From assembly GCA_944325435.1 (NCBI GenBank), contig CALVAC010000011.1:1-64000 (forward strand): a DNA stretch of 64,000 bases, in the 5' to 3' direction. Of the stretch, positions 36,336 through 45,726 are shown in pieces. Source of the DNA: an uncultured Bacteroidales bacterium. Its GTDB lineage: Bacteria; Bacteroidota; Bacteroidia; Bacteroidales; UBA932. Positions within the stretch are counted from its first letter, which is position 1; each line of letters starts with the position of its first letter. Under the pieces are notes generated by a model, which saw only the letters and a list, made by a program, of their open reading frames with translations, was not told the origin of the DNA and searched no databases. A program made the position numbers and the translations under genes.

Positions 36336-36449
36336 TTATCCCAAAAGAATAACAGGCCGAAAGTTCATACGGCGTGGCCGTCCTTGGCCTCGTGAACCGG
36401 AGGTCGTGATAGGTTTATGAGAATGTCCGGCGGACATTAGAAAGTATGC
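36336..36449. repeat. Dispersed intergenic repeat, copy 1
   Basis: The stretch at 36336-36362 (TTATCCC, AAAGAATAACAG, CGAAA) and the one at 36430-36449 (GCGGACATTAGAAAGT) match segments at 46018-46045 and 46089-46109 in the same order. A third partial copy (CCGGATAAT, ATTAGAAAGTGAGC) is at 36651-36676. No reading frame is present. Confidence 0.45.
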
Positions 36450-36526
36450 TTATCCGCATAATTACCCCCAAAGGTCATTAAGACCGCAGGCCTTAATCTG
36501 TTTTTCCGATACTGTTTCCTTAAAGG

Positions 36527-36624
36527 ATCCTGAACCGACGACAAACCGGGAGCAATCAAACTTGTTTGAAATGCCGAGGTGCGAAGGAAGAAAAGACTCG
36601 CAGTGGCTTAATCAGGTTCAGGAT
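36527..36624. ncRNA. Candidate structured RNA (three-way-junction fold)
   Basis: A perfect 10-bp outer stem (ATCCTGAACC at 36527, GGTTCAGGAT at 36615) encloses two hairpins: TCAAAC / GTTTGA at 36556-36569, and GCC..TGCGA / TCGCA..GGC at 36573-36607. Together they could form a three-way junction of 98 bases. No known RNA family was recognised and the strand is unknown. It could instead be another REP-like repeat. The rest of 36194-36719 contains a parS palindrome, dispersed repeats, a small hairpin near 36480-36500, and no gene. Confidence 0.4.
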
Positions 36625-36719
36625 GACCGGTATTGTTTAGGGGTATTATTCCGGATAATCATATTAGAAAGTGAGCAGACCGCGTAGCGGTGGGAAGATT
36701 GGCCTGACCGAACTTTTGA

Positions 36720-38747
36720 TTACCTCCCGAAATAGACAAGCAAAACAGAAATGTCGGCAGGAGACACTCCAGAAATGCGCGATGCCTGCGCAATCGTTCT
36801 TGGGGAATAGCGCTTCAGTTTCTGTCTGCATTCGATAGACAGACTGCCAACCTTATCAAAGTCAAACCCCTCTGGAATCTCCAGATTTTCGAGCCTCATT
36901 ATCTTGTCAGCTATCCGCTGTTCCCTCTCGATATACCCTTTATATTTGATGGATATTTCAGATGACTCCAGAATCTCGTCAATATAATTTTCAATGACAC
37001 TCGCCTGCCGTACTGAAAAGGTCAGACCGTTAATTACGGCCTTGCCATCTTTTGAACAGTCTCCGTTCCCGTCGCTTTTCTCTGCTACGGCAACCGTGCG
37101 AAGAGAATCTTCCTGCAAGTCTATCCCATACTTTAAAAAAGTTCCACGTGGAACAATTTTATAGATTTCTTTCAATGAGACCTGAGGCCGTGATACCAGA
37201 TCGGCGATTTTTTTTCTGGAATCTATACCTGCTGTCCCGACTGAAACAAGATAGTCGTTTACCTGCTCAGGCCGGAGAGACACATCCGAAAAAAAGGCGT
37301 TTATCTTCGCTATTGAATCATACTTTCTGTTTGTATAGGCATACCTGCTTTCATCAGCAAGTCCAATAGAATGAGAGAGGGCGGTCAGTCTCAAATCCGC
37401 ATCATCCTGCCTGAGCAATATCCGATATTCGGCGCGGGATGTGAACATCCTGTACGGTTCGTCCACACCCTTTGTTATAAGGTCATCAATGAGCACACCT
37501 ATATAAGCCTGATTGCGTTTGAGAATAAAGCCCTCCTTGCCGTGAACCTTCAAATGGGCATTGATTCCTGCCATCAGTCCCTGTGCCGCTGCCTCCTCAT
37601 ACCCCGTGGTCCCATTGACCTGGCCTGCCAGGAAAAGACCATCAAGAGTCTTCAGTTCCAGTGTCGGCTTCAGCTGTGTCGGATCGAAGAAATCATATTC
37701 AACCGCATACGCAGGACGATATATCCTGACATTCTCAAGTCCCTCTATCGCATGGAGAGCATCCAACTGGACCTGCAGAGGCAGGGATGAAGAGAAGCCT
37801 TGAAGATAATATTCATTGGTATCCCTGCCTTCAGGCTCAAGGAAAAGCTGATGGGAATCCTTGTCTGCAAAAGTACGGAGTTTGTCCTCTATACTCGGGC
37901 AGTAACGCGGACCTATACCTGTTATCATCCCTGAGAAAAGAGGAGAGTCAGCAAAACCGCTCTTGAGAATTTCATGCACTCTCGGATTGGTATGAAGCAC
38001 AAAACATGGCATCTGCTCCCTTGGCTTATCCTGCGCTGCAGACAAAAACGGCAGATACGAAAATTTCTCCGGAGACTCATCCCCGTACTGTTTTGGCAGA
38101 GATGATATGTCCACTGATGATATGTCTATCCTTGGAGGAGTGCCGGTCTTCATCCTTGCCGTCCTGATACCCATCCCGGCAAGCTGCCCGGTCAGTCCGT
38201 ATGAGGACATCTCCCCTATCCTGCCTCCTTCAAAAGAATTTCGTCCAATGAAAAGCCTCCCATCGAGAAATGTTCCTGCCGTCAGGATAACCGCCTGAGA
38301 TTTGAATATAGCTCCCGTTTTCGTACATACTCCCGAAATTTTGCAGCCATCAAAGAGAAAAGAAGTCGCTATATCCTGATAAATAGCTAATTTACAATTA
38401 CTTTCGAGTATTTTTCGCCAGTGCAGGGAAAAGACTGTTTTATCACACTGGGCACGCGGACTCCACATAGCCGGACCTTTTGACCTGTTCAGCATCCTGA
38501 ACTGGAGAGTAGAAGAATCCGTCACTATGCCGGTATAGCCTCCAAGGGCATCTATTTCACGCACAATCTGCCCTTTGGCAATACCTCCTACCGCAGGATT
38601 GCAAGACATCTGCGCAAACCTTGTCATATCCATTGTGACAAGAAGAACGGAAGACCCCATATTCGCAGCTGCCATCGCTGCCTCGCAACCGGCATGGCCA
38701 CCGCCCACCACTATAACATCATATACTGCCTGCATTGCCTCTTTCAT
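36720..38747 (-). CDS. mnmG: tRNA uridine 5-carboxymethylaminomethyl modification enzyme MnmG
   Basis: A 675-residue FAD protein (GidA) that works with MnmE to modify wobble uridine U34 in certain tRNAs. The FAD motif [12 protein letters not shown] lies at about 13-24. Also visible are [13 protein letters not shown], the MKTGTPPR segment, CPSIEDK and [12 protein letters not shown]. It is somewhat longer than the usual 620-630 residues, with an extra stretch near residue 550-580 ([15 protein letters not shown]). An inexact parS site is embedded in the codons for VPRGT. The start at 38747 follows ybeY by 24 bp, and a second Met four codons in is possible. Confidence 0.97.
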   Translation of the reverse strand: MKEAMQAVYDVIVVGGGHAGCEAAMAAANMGSSVLLVTMDMTRFAQMSCNPAVGGIAKGQIVREIDALGGYTGIVTDSSTLQFRMLNRSKGPAMWSPRAQCDKTVFSLHWRKILESNCKLAIYQDIATSFLFDGCKISGVCTKTGAIFKSQAVILTAGTFLDGRLFIGRNSFEGGRIGEMSSYGLTGQLAGMGIRTARMKTGTPPRIDISSVDISSLPKQYGDESPEKFSYLPFLSAAQDKPREQMPCFVLHTNPRVHEILKSGFADSPLFSGMITGIGPRYCPSIEDKLRTFADKDSHQLFLEPEGRDTNEYYLQGFSSSLPLQVQLDALHAIEGLENVRIYRPAYAVEYDFFDPTQLKPTLELKTLDGLFLAGQVNGTTGYEEAAAQGLMAGINAHLKVHGKEGFILKRNQAYIGVLIDDLITKGVDEPYRMFTSRAEYRILLRQDDADLRLTALSHSIGLADESRYAYTNRKYDSIAKINAFFSDVSLRPEQVNDYLVSVGTAGIDSRKKIADLVSRPQVSLKEIYKIVPRGTFLKYGIDLQEDSLRTVAVAEKSDGNGDCSKDGKAVINGLTFSVRQASVIENYIDEILESSEISIKYKGYIEREQRIADKIMRLENLEIPEGFDFDKVGSLSIECRQKLKRYSPRTIAQASRISGVSPADISVLLVYFGR
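37140..37155. promoter_or_regulatory. Second parS-like site, inside mnmG
   Basis: AGTTCCACGTGGAACA differs from the consensus parS 16-mer by one outer base; 14 bases are a perfect palindrome. It lies 871 bp from the intergenic copy and encodes VPRGT in MnmG, a known way for parS to be accommodated in coding sequence. Confidence 0.6.
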
Positions 38748-38771
38748 TTAGAACCCCTGATTCCACAAACA

Positions 38772-39194
38772 CTATTGAATGTGTTTCCTTATGTCGAGAT
38801 AATAGTTCTCCTTTTCACGCATAGTCTTCACTTCATCTTCCGTATGGTCATCATATCCAATCAGATGAAGAATACCGTGGACTATCACCCTGTTCAGCTC
38901 ATCCTTGAATTCCGTCCCGTACTCGAGGGCATTCTCCCTCACGCTATCCACACTTATGAACAGGTCTCCGGAAAGACGGTCACCCTCGCAATAATCGAAT
39001 GTTATAATATCAGTAAAATAGTCATGGCCGAGATATCTCTGGTTGACATCAAGTATATAATTGTCCGAGCAGAAAATTATGGACACATTACCGAGCCTCC
39101 TGACCTCGCTTTCAGCGACCATCCTGAGCCAGCGGCCATTCAGATTTCTTTCCCTGAACACAAAATCCGTATCCTCGAAATAATATGATATCAT
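38772..39194 (-). CDS. ybeY: rRNA maturation endoribonuclease YbeY
   Basis: A 140-residue metal-dependent RNase for 16S rRNA 3' end processing and ribosome quality control. The zinc motif HGILHLIGYDDH at the C-terminal side and the conserved DIITFDY strand identify it. It heads a two-gene operon with mnmG and shares a 145-bp divergent promoter region with the TonB-family gene. Confidence 0.95.
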   Translation of the reverse strand: MISYYFEDTDFVFRERNLNGRWLRMVAESEVRRLGNVSIIFCSDNYILDVNQRYLGHDYFTDIITFDYCEGDRLSGDLFISVDSVRENALEYGTEFKDELNRVIVHGILHLIGYDDHTEDEVKTMREKENYYLDIRKHIQ

Positions 39195-39250
39195 AAATTG
39201 AACTCGTTTTATATTATCATCTTATATGCTTTTCAAGCAAAACATGTCTG

Positions 39251-39282
39251 CAAAAGTAATCTATTTAACAAAAAGTTTGAAA
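39251..39282 (-). promoter_or_regulatory. Promoter of ybeY-mnmG
   Basis: Minus-strand -7 TACTTTTG at 39251-39258 matches TAnnTTTG, with a TTTC at 39279-39282 in the -33 position (20-bp spacing). It overlaps the opposing tonB-family promoter by a few bases, so the two may interfere. Confidence 0.5.
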
Positions 39283-39306
39283 TAAAAATTATTATTTCTA
39301 CCTTTG
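39276..39306 (+). promoter_or_regulatory. Promoter of the TonB-family gene
   Basis: A -33 TTTG at 39276-39279 and a -7 TACCTTTG at 39299-39306 are separated by 19 bp, an exact match to the Bacteroidetes promoter consensus, 33 bp before the start codon. Confidence 0.75.
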
Positions 39307-39339
39307 AGGGACAAATGCGTATATAAAAACATATCAGAT

Positions 39340-40035
39340 ATGGAAATAAAGAAATCAGACAAGGCTAACCTTGAGAACAAGAAGCTCCTGTTCACTGAAA
39401 TAGGGCTCGTGATTTCTCTTGCTATTGTGCTGGTCGCCTTTGAATGGGGTTCAGAGGAAAAGCAGGTAGCTGTGCTTGAAGAGACAACACAGATTGTCGA
39501 AGTAGAGGAAATGGTTCCTATCACACAGGAAACCCCTCCACCTCCACCTGCATCAGCACCTAAGATTCCTGTCCTCTCTGACCAGATCGAAATTGTGGAA
39601 GACGATGTGCTTGTCGATGATGACATGTTCATCAACCTCGAAGATGATGTCAATATGGGTGTCGAGATTATGGACTATGTAGAGGGTGTCGGCACAGAGG
39701 TCATCGAAGAAGAGGCCATTCCTTTCCAGCTCGTTGAGGAGAAACCTTCTTTTATGGGAGGAGATGCCAACGAATTCTCCAAATGGGTGAACCAGAGGCT
39801 TGTCTACCCTGAAATTGCAAAGGAGAACGGTGTACAGGGCCGTGTGACCCTTCAGTTTACGGTAAACACTGACGGTACCGTATCGGATGTCAAGGTTCTG
39901 CGCGGAGTCGATTCATCCCTCGACCAGGAGGCAGTCAGGGTCGTATCAATGTCACCTAAGTGGACTCCTGGAAAACAGAGAGACCGCGCCGTGAAAGTGA
40001 CCTACACTTTCCCTGTGATCTTCCAGCTCAGGTAA
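39340..40035 (+). CDS. TonB-family energy-transducing protein with an acidic linker
   Basis: A 231-residue inner-membrane protein that couples the proton-motive force to outer-membrane receptors. It has a short cytoplasmic tail, one membrane helix (about 19-36), a PPPPPASAP stretch, then a strongly acidic linker (EDDVLVDDDMF and more Asp/Glu to about residue 135) instead of the usual Pro-Lys/Pro-Glu spacer. The TonB C-terminal domain covers about 148-231 (LVYPEIAKENGVQGRV, FTVNTDGTV, KWTPGKQRDRAVKV). The start at 39340 is favoured by the promoter. A terminator follows, and no exbBD is adjacent. Confidence 0.92.
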   Translation: MEIKKSDKANLENKKLLFTEIGLVISLAIVLVAFEWGSEEKQVAVLEETTQIVEVEEMVPITQETPPPPPASAPKIPVLSDQIEIVEDDVLVDDDMFINLEDDVNMGVEIMDYVEGVGTEVIEEEAIPFQLVEEKPSFMGGDANEFSKWVNQRLVYPEIAKENGVQGRVTLQFTVNTDGTVSDVKVLRGVDSSLDQEAVRVVSMSPKWTPGKQRDRAVKVTYTFPVIFQLR

Positions 40036-40058
40036 GTGAGGCAACGGAGACAGAGAGA

Positions 40059-40097
40059 AGAGGGAGCAGTGACTCATAGACTGTTCCCTCTTTCTTT
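40059..40097 (+). terminator. Terminator of the TonB-family gene
   Basis: Twelve-base arms (AGAGGGAGCAGT at 40059, ACTGTTCCCTCT at 40080) pair with one wobble around a 9-base loop and are followed by a T-rich tail. Confidence 0.8.
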
Positions 40098-40144
40098 ATG
40101 CAGGAGATTAAGTAGTGAACCGTATCCAAAGAGATTTTTACTAA

Positions 40145-41332
40145 ATGATAGACAGAACAGAGAAACTTATAGAGAAAGCAGTATTCGTAGGTGTCATCAA
40201 ACAGGGGGATGATGAGCGGCAGATAATGGAATATCTGGACGAACTCGAGTTCCTTGCAGAGACAGCTGGTGCACTGGGGACAAAAAAGTTCATACAGAAG
40301 GTCGACAAGCCTGACACAAGAACTTACATCAGAAGCGGAAAACTGCAGGAGATAAAGGAATATATTGCAGAAAACGAGACTGATGTAGTCATCTTTGATG
40401 ATGAGCTATCCCCTACCCAGCTTCGCAACATCGAAAGGGAACTGGAAATACGGATTCTGGACAGGACCAACCTGATTCTGGACATCTTTGCCCAGAGAGC
40501 TAAGACGGCATACGCAAAAATGCAGGTAGAACTTGCACAGTACCAATATCTCCTGCCACGTCTTACAAGAATGTGGACCCATCTCGAAAGACAGAAAGGA
40601 GGTATCGGTATGAGAGGTCCGGGAGAGACACAGATCGAGACCGACCGCCGTATAATCCAGGGTAAGATAGCAAAACTGAAGGAACAGCTCCAGAAGGTGG
40701 ACAGGCAGATGGCATCACAGAGGGGGAACAGAGGCTCCCTCGTGAGAATCTCTCTTGTAGGATACACAAACGTAGGCAAAAGCACGCTGATGAATCTGCT
40801 TGCAAAGAGCGATGTATTCGCCGAAAACAAGCTTTTCGCCACACTTGACACTACGGTCAGGAAAGTCGTCATAGAAAACGTACCTTTTCTGCTGAGCGAC
40901 ACCGTAGGTTTCATAAGAAAACTGCCTACACAGCTTGTGGAAGCATTCAAGAGCACCCTTGATGAAGTCAGGGAGGCAGACATACTGATGCACGTGGTGG
41001 ACATATCACACCCTAATTTCGAAGAGCACATCAGGGTCGTGGAGGAGACACTGAAGGACATAAAGGCCATAGACAAGCCCATATTCGTCGTATTCAACAA
41101 GATTGACGCATACCGTCATGAGGAATACGATGAGTTCTCTCTTGAGCCTAAAAGGCCTGAAAACTATACCCTCGAAGAATTCAAGCACAGCTGGATCGCA
41201 AAAGAGAACACACCGTGCATTTTCATCTCCGCCAAGAAGAAAATCGGAATAGACAAGCTCAGGTCCGACCTGTACAAAATGGTGGCCGAGATACATGCCG
41301 GCCGCTATCCGTTCGACAATTTCCTGTGGTAA
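40145..41332 (+). CDS. hflX: GTPase HflX
   Basis: A 395-residue ribosome-associated GTPase, thought to split or rescue stalled ribosomes. The N-terminal HflX domain (TRTYIRSGKLQEI, FDDELSPTQLRNIE, DRTNLILDIFAQRA) leads into a coiled-coil region with the hallmark GGIGMRGPGETQIETDRR broken across about 154-171. The GTPase domain carries G1 GYTNVGKST at about 204-212, DTVGF and NKID. Start 40145 follows the tonB terminator. Confidence 0.97.
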   Translation: MIDRTEKLIEKAVFVGVIKQGDDERQIMEYLDELEFLAETAGALGTKKFIQKVDKPDTRTYIRSGKLQEIKEYIAENETDVVIFDDELSPTQLRNIERELEIRILDRTNLILDIFAQRAKTAYAKMQVELAQYQYLLPRLTRMWTHLERQKGGIGMRGPGETQIETDRRIIQGKIAKLKEQLQKVDRQMASQRGNRGSLVRISLVGYTNVGKSTLMNLLAKSDVFAENKLFATLDTTVRKVVIENVPFLLSDTVGFIRKLPTQLVEAFKSTLDEVREADILMHVVDISHPNFEEHIRVVEETLKDIKAIDKPIFVVFNKIDAYRHEEYDEFSLEPKRPENYTLEEFKHSWIAKENTPCIFISAKKKIGIDKLRSDLYKMVAEIHAGRYPFDNFLW

Positions 41333-41363
41333 TACGATATTTGGCTGCAACTGTATTCACCCA

Positions 41364-43547
41364 ATGCCTGGAAGAAAAGTTATATCAATACGTTACGTTA
41401 TGGCCGCAGCCGCACTCATAGCGTGCTGCACTGTCTTGTACGAAACATCTTCCGATGCAAGACCCGACCTGCGGGCCGGGGAAAAATACATATCATCCGG
41501 ATACCGGACAGCTGCTGACAAAGGTAAGACAACTGTCATGAATACCGACACGACCGCAGTAATGGAAGAAGAAATGGATACTTCATACATCACTGCAGCC
41601 GTGGAAGAAAAGACCATATCGGGAGTGATGTCGGGAGACCTGAAACTCAACATGGAAAAGATTTCCGCACTCCCGCGTATGCTCGGAAACGTCGATCTGA
41701 TAAAGACCATCCAGCTGATGCCAGGCATTCAGATATCGGGAGAACTCAATTCGGGAATATACATAAGAGGGGCGGATGCCGGGCATAACCACGTACTGTT
41801 CGATGGTGCACCGGTCTACAATGCCTCACACCTTATGGGATTCTTCTCCGTATTCAACAGCAACCACATATCATCATCCACCCTCCACAAATCAAACATT
41901 CCATCCGAATTCGGAGGACGCCTGTCAGGAATACTCGAAGTCAGTCCGAGGAATGAAATCCCCGAAAAAGTCACCGGAAACATAGATGCCGGCATACTCA
42001 GCTCGCAGGCTACCATAGGAATCCCAGTCGGAAACAAATCAGGACTGTATCTTTCGGGAAGGGTTTCCTATTTCAACTATATGCTGAAGAGTATCGAAAA
42101 AATGATGAACGGAGCCGATGCCCCGCACTACTTTTTCGATGACTTCAACCTGACATGGCTTATGTCCCCTGACAACGACAACAGCATACGTATCAATGCC
42201 TATTACGGCTCTGACAGGATGGATTTCTCGCAGGAGACATACCAGGCCGGTGCAGGACTCAGATGGCATAACGCCACCGCCTCGGGCATCTGGGAATCAA
42301 GGCCAGGCGACAATACAAGAATGCAACATTCCCTGTTCTTTTCACTGTTCGACAACCATATATCCGTCTCCATGGGCAAGGCCGACATGCAGCTTCCATC
42401 CGGAATCACCGACATAGGATACAAAGGCAACGTGGAGGTACATCTTCCTGCAGGAAAACTGAAGGCAGGCATCGATTATAACCGACACAGAGTCAAGGTG
42501 CAGTATCCGCAGATAACGAATCTGTACAATATCTACGACAGTTCCGCTCCGGAACCGTACCGCAATGACGAATTCGGAATTTTCGCGGACTACTCCATCA
42601 GCCCTGCAAGAGGACTGACACTGAAAGCCGGACTCAGATATTCCGGAAGTTTTTCAGAGACAGGAAAGCGGTTTTACGGCGGTTTTGAGCCGCGGGCCAA
42701 CATTGCATACGACCTGACCGGAAACATGCGCCTGCAGGCCTCATATTCGCTCCAGAGACAATATATCGGACAGGTATCGGTATCAGGCATGGGACTGCCT
42801 ACCGATTTCTGGATTCCGGTAACGGACAGAATCGGGCCCCAGACCTCCAATTCCGTATCCGCCGGCTTCTCCCACTCATTCGGACAAAGCATGTTCGAAT
42901 ACAGCATGGAACTGTATTACAGACAAATGGACGGACTGATGGAGTTCGATGGAGAGCTTTTCGACATGATGAATCAGAAATACACAGTCGAAGACCACAT
43001 AATCACAGGAAAAGGAAGAAGCTACGGTGCGGAGTTCATCTTCAAGAAAAACAAGGGAAAGGTCACGGGCTGGCTCAGCTACACGGTCGGACGGTCTGAG
43101 AGGATGTTCGCTGATATCATGGACGGAAAGCCGTTCCCATCCAAGAATGACAGGCTGCATAGCCTTGCAATGGCGGCGGTATGGTCACCGCACTGGAGAT
43201 GGAGCATTTCAGGAGTCTTCATCTATGCCACAGGGACACCCTTCACAATGCCTGGAGCCTTGTACATGGTAGGAGAAAACATAATACACGAATACGGGCC
43301 TTACAACGGGGCAAGGATGCCGGACTACCACAGACTGGACCTCTCGGCGAACGGCATACTTCACAAAAGCAAAAGACTTGAAGGGTCGCTGAACCTCTCC
43401 GTATATAATGTCTATGCCAGGCAGAACCCTCTGTATCTCGACATAGCCGTGAAATACGATGAAGAAAGCAACAATATAGGCATAAACCTGATAGGAAGGT
43501 CGTTGTACTCGATACTCCCCTCTCTTGGCTATTCATTGAAATTCTGA
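41364..43547 (+). CDS. TonB-dependent receptor paired with a DUF4249 lipoprotein
   Basis: A 727-residue outer-membrane receptor. The start at 41364 (MPGRKVISIRYVMAAAALIACC) provides an export signal; ATG at 41400 is also possible, and a longer frame would overlap hflX. The plug is at about 70-190 (LMPGIQISGELNSGIYIRGADAG broken, HNHVLFDGAPVYNASHLMGFFS). Receptors of this subfamily usually begin with a carboxypeptidase-regulatory-like domain; here only about 60 residues precede the plug, so that domain is missing. The barrel ends in Phe (SLKF). The next gene, 1 base away, is its DUF4249 partner. Confidence 0.87.
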   Translation: MPGRKVISIRYVMAAAALIACCTVLYETSSDARPDLRAGEKYISSGYRTAADKGKTTVMNTDTTAVMEEEMDTSYITAAVEEKTISGVMSGDLKLNMEKISALPRMLGNVDLIKTIQLMPGIQISGELNSGIYIRGADAGHNHVLFDGAPVYNASHLMGFFSVFNSNHISSSTLHKSNIPSEFGGRLSGILEVSPRNEIPEKVTGNIDAGILSSQATIGIPVGNKSGLYLSGRVSYFNYMLKSIEKMMNGADAPHYFFDDFNLTWLMSPDNDNSIRINAYYGSDRMDFSQETYQAGAGLRWHNATASGIWESRPGDNTRMQHSLFFSLFDNHISVSMGKADMQLPSGITDIGYKGNVEVHLPAGKLKAGIDYNRHRVKVQYPQITNLYNIYDSSAPEPYRNDEFGIFADYSISPARGLTLKAGLRYSGSFSETGKRFYGGFEPRANIAYDLTGNMRLQASYSLQRQYIGQVSVSGMGLPTDFWIPVTDRIGPQTSNSVSAGFSHSFGQSMFEYSMELYYRQMDGLMEFDGELFDMMNQKYTVEDHIITGKGRSYGAEFIFKKNKGKVTGWLSYTVGRSERMFADIMDGKPFPSKNDRLHSLAMAAVWSPHWRWSISGVFIYATGTPFTMPGALYMVGENIIHEYGPYNGARMPDYHRLDLSANGILHKSKRLEGSLNLSVYNVYARQNPLYLDIAVKYDEESNNIGINLIGRSLYSILPSLGYSLKF

Positions 43548-43548
43548 C

Positions 43549-44427
43549 ATGAAACATCCCGTATTCCTCATATCGTCCGTTCTGCTCATCTCCACCTGTC
43601 TGTCCTGCGACATCAGATGGAGAAGCGGAGACTATGTCTACAACCCTGAAATAGTCGTAGATGGATGGATAGAGGAAGGTGAGGCGGCAAATGTCATCCT
43701 GACCCAGACCGTGATGGTGAACCCCGACATCGAACAGGGGGAAATCAAGCTGCAGGACATCCCCATAAAATGGGCAAAGGTCACCGTAAGCGATGGGGAG
43801 CAGGAAGAGGTCCTGGTAGGAAGAAAATCGGATGGTATCTTCCCTCCATACCGATATACAGGGGTCACAATAAGAGGTGAAGCAGGAAAGAAATACTTTC
43901 TGAAAGTGGAATATTCAGGCAGGACAGTCACGGCGGAGACCACCATACCGGAACCCGTCAGGATAGATGACTTCAAAGTCATCAAGAGCGAAGAATGCGA
44001 CACCCTGTACAGGATTGACATTTCATTCAGGGATGACAGGAAAGAGAAGAACTGGTACAAGGTGCTGACAAGTATCAGGGATGAAAAGGCCGGGACTGAA
44101 GACATGATATACTACTCTGCTTTCATGGGCACCGTGAGCGATGAGATACTCGGCCCGGAGGAAAACACCATGACCGTCAGCCGCCCTTTCAGGCACATAA
44201 GGACAGAGGACTACAGCCCTTATTTCCACAAGGGAGAGACGGTAAAGGTGAAACTTGCCCAGATAGATGAAGCATCATTCCTGTTCTGGAGCGACTATGA
44301 AAACGAGATTAGCAACGGAAAGAATATATTATTCCCCAGCACGTCGAATCTCAGGAGCAATGTGACCGGCGGCCGGGGAATATGGTGCGGCTACAATTCC
44401 GACACCGTGCAAATTACCGTGGAATGA
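43549..44427 (+). CDS. DUF4249-family lipoprotein
   Basis: A 292-residue lipoprotein (lipobox LSC, Cys about 20) of the family regularly encoded beside this kind of TonB receptor, presumably a surface partner. Beta-rich N-terminal domain with VVDGWIEEGEAANVILTQT, then KYFLKVEYSGRTVTAETTIPEP split over about 105-130. Function unknown. Its stop codon abuts the stop of the convergent lipoprotein gene with no space between. Confidence 0.85.
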   Translation: MKHPVFLISSVLLISTCLSCDIRWRSGDYVYNPEIVVDGWIEEGEAANVILTQTVMVNPDIEQGEIKLQDIPIKWAKVTVSDGEQEEVLVGRKSDGIFPPYRYTGVTIRGEAGKKYFLKVEYSGRTVTAETTIPEPVRIDDFKVIKSEECDTLYRIDISFRDDRKEKNWYKVLTSIRDEKAGTEDMIYYSAFMGTVSDEILGPEENTMTVSRPFRHIRTEDYSPYFHKGETVKVKLAQIDEASFLFWSDYENEISNGKNILFPSTSNLRSNVTGGRGIWCGYNSDTVQITVE

Positions 44428-45726
44428 CTACATTTCAATATTAGGCTCATTTGTACCCGTTTCTTCCTTTTCAGCGGCATCAACATAGCTTGCATAGACA
44501 TCATACAGATTCTCGAAGCTGTCTATAAGGCCTCCGAAATTCTCCTCGGTGAAGTAGTCTTCAAGGCTGAACCTTGAACCATCTGAGGTGAAGACTATGA
44601 GAGGCTCTGTATAATAGTAATAATTTGTTATTACTTTCTGCTCATACTGCTGCGTGTCCGGATTCCATACACTTGTAGTATATGAAGATTCATACTCGTA
44701 CGGAGCCACCTCCAATGTAGCCACGAAATTGGTTGCATTGTCGTATGTAAGGCCAGCAGTGATATACTTGTTATAGATAGCTGCTTCCTGCCTTGCGGAC
44801 TCAATGTTGGAAGAATCCCATACAAGATTGTCAAGCTCACGTACCATGGCGCTGATATCGCTGCATGAACCCTTCAGCTGGGCTTCGTTCAGTATTGAGA
44901 CAACGGCTGTAGCGTTCCCTCCGATAGTCTCGTAATTGTCATAGATATAGTCAGGGTCGGTGAGATGATTTCCTCCGAATGTCGAAGCCGCCGATACAAT
45001 GGATTCTCCATCTATACTGAAATCAATATTGCATGAGCCGGAACCGGAATTGACATTCAAACTCTCCGTTATCACATAACCGTTGGCATTGAGACTTATA
45101 TTGACATCGACATTGCTTCCGAAATTGCACTGGGTATTTACGGTGATTGCACATTCTGTTTTGCCGTCAATGGAAACATTGGCAGTGGCATTCTGCGGGA
45201 TGACATACGTATTTCCTTCAATGGAAAGTTCAGAACCTCCTTTTGAAGCCTGCACCGTAGCGACCACCTTCTTTCCATCTTCAGTATTGAACCTGAATTC
45301 GAGCTTGTCCGAAGATTCTTCCCTTTCCCATGAAGTACCGTCATAAGTATATATTCCATACACTCTTGCCGCATCATACAGGCTTTTGCCAGGCTCTGCA
45401 AGAGTAGTGACTGAATTGAAATTGTATTCAGCCACAGCAGACTTGATCACTGAAGCAAGATTACCTGCCACATTGTCCGCATATTTGTCAAGTACCTCGA
45501 GGTCACCTTCGTAAGCATAGTTAATGAAGTCATCCACTGCCTCTATAAGGGTCTTCTGCACCTCAGGCCGGAACTTAGAAATGAGCCTGTTGCCGACATC
45601 TTCGAGACGCTGCTGGTTTTCTCCCGGAGACAGGGTGATTGTAGTGCCATTGTTCTTGTTGTCACAAGACATCACTGCCGCTGCCACAGATGCAGCCAAA
45701 AGCAGTCTGCTGATAAATCTTTTCAT
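44428..45726 (-). CDS. Lipoprotein of unknown function with a long leader
   Basis: A 432-residue lipoprotein (MKRFISRLLLAASVAAAVMSC, Cys about 21) of no recognised family. About 30-110 looks helical (RLEDVGNRLISKFRPEVQ), the middle (about 110-260) beta-rich with repetitive polar strands (ECAITVNTQCNFGSNVDVNI), and the tail helical and acidic. It resembles uncharacterised Bacteroidales surface or periplasmic proteins in composition. A 5' leader of about 217 bases, with pairing potential described separately, precedes it. It is convergent with and abuts the DUF4249 gene. Confidence 0.75.
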   Translation of the reverse strand: MKRFISRLLLAASVAAAVMSCDNKNNGTTITLSPGENQQRLEDVGNRLISKFRPEVQKTLIEAVDDFINYAYEGDLEVLDKYADNVAGNLASVIKSAVAEYNFNSVTTLAEPGKSLYDAARVYGIYTYDGTSWEREESSDKLEFRFNTEDGKKVVATVQASKGGSELSIEGNTYVIPQNATANVSIDGKTECAITVNTQCNFGSNVDVNISLNANGYVITESLNVNSGSGSCNIDFSIDGESIVSAASTFGGNHLTDPDYIYDNYETIGGNATAVVSILNEAQLKGSCSDISAMVRELDNLVWDSSNIESARQEAAIYNKYITAGLTYDNATNFVATLEVAPYEYESSYTTSVWNPDTQQYEQKVITNYYYYTEPLIVFTSDGSRFSLEDYFTEENFGGLIDSFENLYDVYASYVDAAEKEETGTNEPNIEM

